Source: Tieghemiomyces parasiticus
Lineage: Eukaryota; Kickxellomycota; Dimargaritomycetes; Dimargaritales; Dimargaritaceae
Length of the DNA: 16,749 nucleotides
Assembly (NCBI GenBank): GCA_027575765.1
Contig: JANBPT010001001.1
Span: 1-16,749 of the forward strand
Direction: 5' to 3'
In this document: positions 9,755-16,749 of the stretch, piece by piece
How positions within the stretch are numbered: position 1 is the first letter of the stretch
Layout: each line of letters starts with the position of its first letter
The notes under the pieces: generated by a model
Databases searched by the model: none
What the model was told of the DNA's origin: nothing
Seen by the model: only the letters and a program-made list of their open reading frames with translations
Translations under genes and position numbers: made by a program

Positions 9755-11720
9755 ATGCAGCCATTGGGCCTCGGTAGCAGTCGGGGCCTTCCCCGGTTCT
9801 TCCTATGTGTAAACCTGTTTTTTCTACGCGCTCTCGGAATCAACGGAGGGGTACTGACGATCGCGAACGACCATGTCTCCCTGGACCCCGTTACCTTCGA
9901 CGTCACCGCTAACCTGACCACCAGTGCCGTGATGACCAACCAGGAGCTGAGAGGCCGTACTACGGTAACCAACCGCCCGACTAACACGGAGGGTATCCTT
10001 TTTCAGTACGATATCGGCAACTGGCCTGCCTTTCTCGATAGCGCCGATCACATAGTAGCGATTACGGCATCCAGCTACGACGAAATCCGACGCCTCACGA
10101 AGGTCATCCAACGCCCACGTATCAAGGCCGGTATCATCTGCCCCAGCTCACCGTCAGACAGTTACGATCGCATAGTCCTGGATAGGGATGATATCGCCTT
10201 TTCATGGTACCTGATTGACTACGGAAGCTGTAAGGATCTAGCTGACCAATTAACCATGTTCCAGAGGGACCCTAACAATAATACCACGGCGAACCGCGAC
10301 GGTGGTACCAACCAGGCCCCGAACGGCCCCAGCTACCACAGGGCATGGACGCGCCTCCAGTACGGGGGGGTCATGCAAAGTAGCACTTCATCCGGACTTG
10401 GTTCAAACGTAACATTAATCATCGGAATTGTGGTTCCGATTGTCATTATATCCTTCATTGGTAAGTCTAGCTTGATATTCTACACGAGTTGCCTTGTTCT
10501 CGGCTGTTTTACCCTTGCCACTTTTCCGCTACTATTGCTTGTTGATGACGTCGGAACTGCCCACCCCGGCAGGTTCTGTATTATTTAGTAACTTCCGGTC
10601 GATGGCTGCGATACTCATTTCTATACACGCCATACCCATGCCACCAGTCGTCCCACTGTTCTTCCTGCGGAGGAAACAACTTACTAAGAAGCGAGAAGAG
10701 AAAACCTTGCGGGAAGCGCGTCTCAATCGCCGCCTAATTAAGACCCAGATGCTCCTAGCCAAATCGGCCCTGTCAACCCGGGCTCCGCCGCTCAGTGATG
10801 ACCAGCTCGCCATGGTCCCCCTCATCAGTTACACCGAGACTATGGCTGGCCAACTCGTATTTTGTATCGAATATGCCATTCAGCGGTTTCGAATGTGCCA
10901 AGACGCCCTAGCCACGTCCAGTGACGAGGATAGTAACAGCGACGATGATTATGAATGGGAAAAACGAGACGATGACTGTAGTGAGCTTGACCATGCCTCC
11001 CGATCAACTCGGTCCGACTCGGATGGCCCCACGGTACTCCCCCGCGGAGTAGGTCCGCACACAACTGAAGAAGGGACCTTGAGACCGTCCGAAACAGTAT
11101 TAGATACTGCCGAGTCGGTCGCACGGCGCTGCAGTGGGGGGAAGGACTTAGACTTTACATTGGCTACAAGCGGTAGAGCAGGTGATCAGGGTTCTGGTAG
11201 TAACTCCAGTGGCAACTACCAAGTGAGTGCCCTGCCGGTTAGCACCGATCCCGTCGCGCCCCGCCGACTATCCAGGACACACTCCCAGGTGAGTAGCCCC
11301 CTCAAGGACAGGCAGTTGGGTCGCTCTATACGGCCCACCCCACTTGTTAGCCGTCCTCGGTGCAAGGAAAAGACCGTCACCTACGAGAGTGTCATGCAGA
11401 ACCTGCGACAACGTCGTCTCGTCGGTTCACCGCAGTGCCCCGTATGCGAGGATCCGTTCACGCCTGGCGAAACGTTGCGCCACCTCTCGTGCCAGCACGC
11501 TTTCCACGCTTACTGCGTGGACGAATGGCTGACCAAGCGTTCAGCGCGGTGTCCTCTCTGCAAGTTGAACGTCACGCCCGGCCGTGCTCTTTCAGGCTGG
11601 GCCTCATTGGATGCGATCACCCTACACTCATCCGCTCGAGACCAGGCATTTTCGTCGCTCACTATTAAAGAAATGCCGGCCGACACAGCGCGGAACACCA
11701 CCCCGACCCCACTCTGGTGA
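9755..11720 (+). CDS. Membrane-anchored RING-H2 E3 ubiquitin ligase, two exons
   Basis: Exons 9755-10460 and 10648-11720 give 592 residues. Order of parts: an N-terminal hydrophobic stretch (about 14-28) likely to be a signal peptide; an ectodomain of about 190 residues with N-glycosylation sites (for example N53); one transmembrane segment (219-242) followed by a basic RRK stop-transfer; a basic coil-like stretch; an acidic Ser/Asp patch (about 327-350); a long disordered linker; and a RING-H2 finger with ligands C499, C502, C517, H519, H522, C525, C537, C540, ending near LCKLNV. This is the layout of PA-TM-RING ligases (RNF13/GRAIL type), which ubiquitinate proteins at endosomal or vacuolar membranes, but I cannot recognise a protease-associated domain. 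The start has A at -3. An alternative acceptor at 10573 would add 25 residues. AATAAA lies 49 bases past the stop. Substrate unknown. Confidence 0.85.
10461..10647 (+). other. Spliceosomal intron within the transmembrane coding segment
   Basis: Donor GTAAGT at 10461, acceptor CAG ending at 10647, 187 bases. Splicing joins the hydrophobic IVIISFI directly to VVPLFFLRRK, producing a single continuous transmembrane helix. A TAGTAAC branch-point candidate has its A at 10591, 56 bases before the acceptor. The acceptor at 10571-10572 also keeps frame but inserts 25 residues between two hydrophobic halves, so I rank it second. Confidence 0.7.
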
Positions 11721-11768
11721 CTCCCCCCCCCCGCTCATGCAGGGATATGGCTCTATATTGTGGATTAA

Positions 11769-11774
11769 AATAAA
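11769..11774 (+). terminator. Polyadenylation signal AATAAA of the RING gene
   Basis: Exact AATAAA hexamer 49 bases after the RING gene stop codon, on the same strand, a normal distance for a 3' end signal. Confidence 0.5.
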
Positions 11775-12840
11775 CACTGCCCAAACACTATATCTGTTAC
11801 GAGCCATGGCAGGAGTGGAAGTCATTAGGGTGGGTGGCGTAACACCTAGTGGGTATGTTTTCATTTTACCGAGCGCACCATGTACCCGGCATAGGCTGTG
11901 GCTTCCAGCCATGTGGGCGAGGCAACGGAGCCCGCTGGGTTATCTCTGGTACCATCGGATCAATTAACCTGTCACATGACCGGGGGTGTGGGGAAAGTCC
12001 CTGATTCGGGGGCTCCTGGGGCTTACATCCTTCAGACCCGGGGAATTCAGCCGTCCCGGTTATTCAACCAAGATGAGAGCGAGGCTACGTCGCCATCCGC
12101 TGATCAACGCCTAATGATTAGGGGCGATTACGAGTGCTTCGGGGCGAGACGCTAAAGACCCTTATTCGCGACGTCGGATGGCCAAAACAGGCAAAAGCGG
12201 AGCCGCGCCCGCCCGACCTCCGGCCAGCATTGTAAGGGACAGGGCAGCCTTGGGTGGTTCGGCAGCCAGCCTCTAAACACGTCGTTTCTTCTCTTTTCAA
12301 ACACGGCGGATACACAGCTTCTCGTGTCGCAAGATATCAGCGCCCTCCGTATAGGTCCGGAAGTTGGCCGGCCGTTCCCACCCTGCAGTGTCGACCATGG
12401 GGGAGAGGGAGATGGAGGGGCGGGTTTGGCAAGCGCGGATTGGTCCCACCCAACCGTATTACCACCGGTGCTGTCGCGTACCTCGCGTACCTTGGTGGCG
12501 GATATCAAGCGGGGTAGGTGGGGTAGTGGGGAAGAGGGCCAAGAAGGCGTGGAGGGAGATGTGAATGGTGGGCCTAGCGACGCGAACAGCCGCTCTCTCG
12601 GCTGAACAGGGCGCTGCATATGCAACGCGGACGAGAATGATTCGTTCTTTGACAGCGGCGGGAGAACTGTCCACACTCCAGAGTCTCCACCCCCCCCCTT
12701 GCACTACCACGGCCACTACTCCCCCCCCCTGTGATAACGTCTTTAACCTAGCCGTCATCCATCCGGGAACTTAGGCCAGCCATCGTTCACGCTGATTAGA
12801 CCAGCCGACGCCCATCCTACAAGTACCCCCGCTCGGAACG
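11775..12840. other. Intergenic region, probable promoter zone of the methyltransferase
   Basis: About 1.1 kb with several overlapping low-quality open frames on both strands; the longest (12152-12676, minus) is Pro/Ser-rich and resembles no family. Two nine-base C runs at 12690-12698 and 12721-12729 lie about 300 bases upstream of the methyltransferase leader intron. I see no TATA box of good quality. Confidence 0.5.
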
Positions 12841-13020
12841 TTGACCATCGACCGGCCCCCTTGTTTCCCACCGCGTGCCTGCTTTTTAGGTTTTTACGGC
12901 TTATTACTGCCTTCGTACAGGTATATCTTGGTACACGTTGTCTAGAGGCCCGAATCCCTTTGTTTCTTTTGTTCGTTCTGCTCTATTTCTTTAGATCCAC
13001 CCCTGCCGAGTCCCACCACC

Positions 13021-13218
13021 GTAAGTTGTGGATCCCGCTCCGACGAGATCGGTTCGGCCACCACTGCCAGCCTGCGATCCGCCGTCGGGCCGAATATTAG
13101 TGAAGCTAGACGTGGCGCGTAGCCTTTTGCCCCAGCGGAGCTTGATCCACCCACCACCTAACTCATCCTGTTCATAATTACCCGCATCTAATATTTTCTT
13201 TTGGATCCCCTCACACAG
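13021..13218 (+). other. Probable 5' leader intron of the C9-methyltransferase gene
   Basis: Donor GTAAGT at 13021 and acceptor CAG ending at 13218, immediately before the start codon, give a 198-base intron, the same size class as the two coding introns here. The acceptor follows a pyrimidine-rich stretch, and CTAAC with its A at 13161 lies 57 bases upstream. The preceding leader (12841-13020) contains no ATG, which suits an untranslated first exon. Not proven without a transcript. Confidence 0.6.
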
Positions 13219-14616
13219 ATGGCGACTCCCAACGTGCAGCCCAAACGGGCTAACAAGGCCGTGCCGATCCCGCCGTATCCGGTGGACGGTCCTGGCTTCA
13301 CGCAGCTCTCTAACCTCCAAATGTACGGCCTGGTCGCCGCTATCCCCGTGGCCCTCAAACTCTACTTTGGCATCTCCATGGTGACCATGGTGATCCTCAC
13401 CGCTGTGCTGGCGCTCCCCATGATCGGTATCTACCTGGTCATCACCTCCTGGGCGCTACCCGTGCCTCATAGCAGCGTGCGCCTCCCTGGCCGTCCGATC
13501 GAAGACTACCTCACCTTCCGCGACGCCGATCTGGCCGCTAAATTCAATGGCCGCAAGAAGATCCCCATGGAGCTCTTCTTTGAGAACTACATTGAGGGTA
13601 AGATCGACGTCAACGGTGACTTCTTTGAGACCTTTGAGGCCCGCTACGACTGGGCCTCGTTCCCGCTCCACTTTGGCCAGGTTAAATTCTTCCTGACTCA
13701 GTGGATCCCCGAGCTTCTCTGGCACTCACGCGTCCAGGACGAGTCCCAGGTGCGTGACCACTACGACCGGGGCGACGACTTTTACGCTGCCTTCCTGGGC
13801 CCCAGCATGATCTACACCTCGGGTCTGATCAGCGATCCCTCCAAGGAGGAGACCCTCGAGCAGCTCCAGGAGAACAAACTGAAGAACGTGTGCGAACTCC
13901 TGCAGCTCCGCGAGGGTGAGCGCCACCTTGACATTGGTTGCGGCTGGGGTACCCTGGTGGCCTACGCCTCCAAGAACTGCAAGACCGACTCGACTGGTGT
14001 GACCCTGGGCCGTAACCAGACTGCCTTTGGAAACAACCGCGCCGCCGAGTATGGCGTTGCTGACACCGCCCGCTTGATCTGCCAGGACTACCGCGACATT
14101 ACCCGCCGCCCGCGTTTCAACAAGATCAGTTGCCTGGAGATGGCCGAGCACGTCGGCATCCGCAAGTTCCAAGACTTTTTGCTCCAGGTTAAGGACATGC
14201 TCGAGGACGACGGTCTCTTCTACCTCCAGATCGCCGGTCTCCGCGCCGCATGGCAGTTTGAGGATTTCGTGTGGGGGCTCTTCATGGCCAAGTACGTGTT
14301 CCCGGGCGCCGATGCGTCCTGCCCGCTGTATTGGGTGACCAAGCAGCTGGAGACCGCTGGGTTCGAGGTACGTAGTGTCGACACTATCGGCGTGCACTAC
14401 TCGGCCACCATCGACCAGTGGTACAAGAACTGGATGAAGAACAAGGACCAGATTGTCAAATCGTACGGCAAACGCTGGTTCCGCCTCTGGCAGGTTTTCC
14501 TAGGCTGGTCCGTCATCATCGCCCGCCAGGGTAGCTCCACTTGTTACCAAATCCTGGCCCACAAGAACTCCAACGCGTTCGACCGTACCACTCTCATCAA
14601 GACCACTCAGGCCTAA
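13219..14616 (+). CDS. MTS1: Sphingolipid C9-methyltransferase
   Basis: The enzyme transfers a methyl group from S-adenosylmethionine to C9 of the sphingoid base of glucosylceramides; it belongs to the cyclopropane-fatty-acid-synthase family and is typical of fungi, acting in ER/Golgi-type membranes. The protein has 465 residues from the ATG at 13219. Two adjacent N-terminal membrane segments (about 36-54 and 55-77) precede the catalytic domain. Visible motifs: HYDRGDDFY (181-189), SAM-binding LDIGCGWGT (237-245), GVTLGRNQ shortly after, EMAEHVG (307-313), the LFMAKYVFPGADAS block, and GVHYSATI (391-398). Family members are about 490-520 residues, so it is slightly short at the N terminus but complete in the core. 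Codons are strongly C-ending, more than in its neighbours, suggesting high expression. A bacterial-type soluble CFA synthase is unlikely given the membrane segments. Confidence 0.93.
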   Translation: MATPNVQPKRANKAVPIPPYPVDGPGFTQLSNLQMYGLVAAIPVALKLYFGISMVTMVILTAVLALPMIGIYLVITSWALPVPHSSVRLPGRPIEDYLTFRDADLAAKFNGRKKIPMELFFENYIEGKIDVNGDFFETFEARYDWASFPLHFGQVKFFLTQWIPELLWHSRVQDESQVRDHYDRGDDFYAAFLGPSMIYTSGLISDPSKEETLEQLQENKLKNVCELLQLREGERHLDIGCGWGTLVAYASKNCKTDSTGVTLGRNQTAFGNNRAAEYGVADTARLICQDYRDITRRPRFNKISCLEMAEHVGIRKFQDFLLQVKDMLEDDGLFYLQIAGLRAAWQFEDFVWGLFMAKYVFPGADASCPLYWVTKQLETAGFEVRSVDTIGVHYSATIDQWYKNWMKNKDQIVKSYGKRWFRLWQVFLGWSVIIARQGSSTCYQILAHKNSNAFDRTTLIKTTQA

Positions 14617-16377
14617 AGGTTCAAAGCCTGATGAGGGGTTGCTGGGTGAATTCATTGGCATCTTTAGCGCTGAATACCCGACCGTTTCCTATTCTCTGGT
14701 TGACTCACGCTTGGGTTCTTTATTTCTTTATAGCTTCTGTTTTTGATTCTGTCGCTGTCGGTATGCCTATGGGGACGAACCTTGGTCCTACAGGGATCTC
14801 GTCTGCACCTTCTCCGTCCGTTATTAAATAGTTTTGGTATTCCGTGCTATTACAGTATACAATCATAAACGTACAGTTGGTTAAGGAAGGTTGGTTAATT
14901 CGCGGATACGCATGAACCCTGCAACCGCCTGATGTGGACGATGGAAAGACACTACGGTCTCCCGCAGTCGAGCAACTGCGCTACCCTCCTCCTCCCAGGG
15001 CACAACATTGAGTTGAGCTCGTATTGATTTCTCCTTTCTCTCGGCTCTCTCCCTCCCAGGAGCTCCAAGACTTTGTGAAGCCTAATAAGGGATAAGTTAA
15101 TACCGATGGCAAGCCGTCGGAGTCACGTCCCTCGTCCCTGCCGCTCCCCCATCTGAAGCGGACGCGCGCCCACCGATTGAGTGGGCCTAATCTTCTCCCT
15201 GGTGGGCCAGAAACCCAGTACATACATGTTCTTATGACTCGACTGTCTGCTTTAACTCTTTCCTTTTAACACAATCGTACTGCTCATTAGTGTGCTTTAG
15301 ACGTTTGTAATTGCCTACACAAAGCCCTTCACTAAAGCGTGAAGTATCGGTCGAAAACAGCTTGGGTTTTGATCAAACAGCGAATTGAATTCGCTAATAT
15401 AAGTCTCTGCTATTTTGCGTGGAAATAAATTTTCCGTGGTGCCAAGCCCCAGGGTGTTAGTGACATTGGACTCCAGCATTGGCCTAGGACATTAACAATG
15501 GCTTGATAGTACAGGACGATGTGCTACACCCTGGGGCAAAAAACAGAGAGGAAGCGATGTTGTTTACCGCTGCAATAATGGTAAATAGCATGGGACCGCA
15601 ACAGTATCCCGACCATTGTTTCATGTGGAGCTTCATTGATGGCGTGCTCACCTAGAAGGGGGGAGACAGGGCCAAACGGTTGTAAGTTGGAGAGCTAGAA
15701 AACGGGTGGTACGGGTGGGCACGGGACGCCATGAAGACAAGGTCAAGCAGAATAATGAAATGAATGAATGCTGAAGAGACTTGGTCGGGGCCACCCCGGC
15801 CCCTTTTCCATATCCTCTGGTGGGAGTCGTGGTCTATTTAGATCTGATAGACCTAGTATCTGGTGGAGCTCAATGGCTGGGGTCAGAAGTTGGTGTGAAG
15901 CCGGTGAGTCATGGTAGACTCCCTCATACCTACCTCCGCCACAAACGCCACAAAATAATAGCCAGCATACAAACCCTCAAAAGTAGACTCTGGTAAGAAG
16001 CTGGACCTTTCAACAACCTGACCCTAACCCTACACTAATTGGTATTAATATGGACTTCGTCAGCAAGAAGTAACAAGTTTCGGGGCAAGGAACCTATTAA
16101 GACAGGATACAAGGTAAATCGTGGTTTCCAGAGTAATAAATCGATACTCCAACCACCATCTAGTTGATGTATTTCCATTGTGGTTTTAATATATAAAAGT
16201 GTATATATTATTTGCCATCAATGGTAGCATGGGTTGAAGTTCGAAATTTACAGCAGTCCAAAATGATAAATTGTGGGGCCCTACAGCCCTTCAAGTATAC
16301 GACACATCCTGGATACAACTTTGGCAATAGTTCTATCTTATAATATACAAACCAAATAAGAACACACAAATCCTTAA
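14617..16377. other. Intergenic region between convergent methyltransferase and ATG17-like genes
   Basis: About 1.76 kb between two gene 3' ends, with no gene I can support. ATTAAA at 14823-14828 could serve as the methyltransferase polyadenylation signal, and reversed ATTAAA at 16184-16189 could serve the minus-strand gene. A small plus-strand open frame at 15781-15996 has a non-ATG start and no recognisable domain. Two units of CCCTAA-like telomeric sequence occur near 16020, too few to mean much. An inverted repeat at 15446-15537 is listed separately. Confidence 0.55.
15446..15537. repeat. 92-bp element with perfect 12-bp terminal inverted repeats
   Basis: GCCCCAGGGTGT at 15446-15457 is exactly complementary to ACACCCTGGGGC at 15526-15537, with a 68-base interior that contains two CATTGG copies and one inverted copy of the same word. 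The size and perfect arms fit a tiny MITE or a structured RNA. I see no flanking target-site duplication (AA-rich on the right only), so its nature is open. Confidence 0.45.
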
Positions 16378-16749
16378 TCACAGCTCCAATGATGGGATGT
16401 AATGGTCCATTTCGGAGGCGGTGGTGGACCCCAGGGCGATGTTCTGTTTGGCGACTTGCAGGGCGTGATCCGCGATGTCAGGGAGATCAACAGGTGGGGC
16501 GAGGGCCTCAACGCGGTACTGCGGGGCCGGGGGCATCAGGGCGGCGCACAGATCAATCGGAAGGTACTGGCCAAACGACCGCGTGAACGCATCGCGCTCG
16601 GTCGTCTCGGCCTGATAGAGCGTAGTGAGGTGGGCGGCGAACTCCTCGGCCAGCCGGGCGTGCTGGTACTGACTTCGGCACCGCCGGTCAATCTCAACTA
16701 GGAGGTGGTCGTAGGACCGCGCGAATTCTATATACCACGCGTTGAGGTT
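16378..16749 (-). CDS. ATG17: Autophagy scaffold ATG17-like protein, C-terminal part
   Basis: The last 123 codons of a minus-strand gene that continues beyond the right edge; the stop is TGA at 16378-16380 and the frame is open to the last base. Atg17 scaffolds the Atg1 kinase complex at the phagophore assembly site in starvation autophagy. The visible part has the family's tail: a helical stretch with SYDHLLVEIDRR, a charged coil, then TERDAFTRSFGQYLPIDL followed by PPAPQYRVEAL, corresponding to the Arg-x-x-Phe...Gly-x-Tyr-Leu-Pro-x-Asp region and the Pro-Pro-x-Tyr block of fungal Atg17. No start is in the window. The related Atg11 shares a domain name but not this tail, so Atg17 is preferred. 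Confidence 0.7.
   Translation of the reverse strand, partial: NLNAWYIEFARSYDHLLVEIDRRCRSQYQHARLAEEFAAHLTTLYQAETTERDAFTRSFGQYLPIDLCAALMPPAPQYRVEALAPPVDLPDIADHALQVAKQNIALGSTTASEMDHYIPSLEL

Noticed and set aside
11289..11350. CAG|GTGAGT donor within the second RING exon
   Set aside because: Removal to the nearest plausible acceptor at 11350 (62 bases) would break the frame before the RING finger, so the read-through exon is preferred.
12152..12676. 174-codon open frame on the minus strand
   Set aside because: Pro/Ser-rich composition, no recognisable domain, overlaps open frames on the other strand and lies in the probable promoter region of the methyltransferase.
14925..14995. tRNA-like sequence on the minus strand with an A-box-like TAGCGCAGTTG and a later GGTTCA
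   Set aside because: The stretch forms a perfect CGCAGT/ACTGCG hairpin incompatible with a D arm, the anticodon loop lacks a proper arrangement, and the B box fails at the conserved A and the T stem does not pair.
15904..15911. Perfect AP-1/Gcn4 motif TGAGTCA
   Set aside because: It lies between two gene 3' ends, not in a promoter, so it is most likely chance.
16019..16035. Interstitial telomere repeat
   Set aside because: Only about one and a half CCCTAA units, within chance expectation for an AT-rich spacer.

Overview
The window looks like a stretch of a fungal nuclear genome, probably from an early-diverging lineage. The evidence for a fungus is the gene set: a sphingolipid C9-methyltransferase, a fungal-type HIS1 and the tail of an ATG17-like autophagy scaffold. 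Eukaryotic structure is clear from three GTAAGT...AG introns of about 190-200 bases, start codons in Kozak-like contexts and long intergenic spaces. The lineage below 'fungus' is an inference; no ribosomal or mitochondrial marker is present.

Layout, left to right. Bases 1-2921 hold no gene I can support; there is a TATA/AATAAA promoter-like or LTR-like patch near 1930-2049, an AT hairpin near 1351-1410 and two E2F-like motifs upstream of the first gene. MCM3 (replicative helicase subunit) runs on the plus strand from 2922 to 5731 with one intron. HIS1 (ATP phosphoribosyltransferase) lies on the minus strand at 6148-7107 (possibly from 7167), convergent with MCM3. A 2.6 kb gap follows with only weak ORFs. 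A membrane-anchored RING-H2 ubiquitin ligase with an unrecognised ectodomain runs on the plus strand at 9755-11720 with one intron that interrupts the transmembrane segment. After a C-tract-rich spacer comes a sphingolipid C9-methyltransferase (coding 13219-14616, plus strand), apparently with an intron in its 5' leader. A 1.76 kb spacer with a 12-base inverted repeat separates it from the 3' end of a minus-strand ATG17-like gene that leaves the window at 16749.

The genes do not form an operon or an obvious functional cluster: DNA replication, histidine synthesis, ubiquitin signalling at a membrane, sphingolipid modification and autophagy. They look like ordinary dispersed eukaryotic housekeeping genes. 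I found no mobile-element coding sequence, CRISPR array, rRNA or convincing tRNA, and no clearly novel multi-gene system. The least explained pieces are the ectodomain of the RING protein and several structured intergenic motifs.
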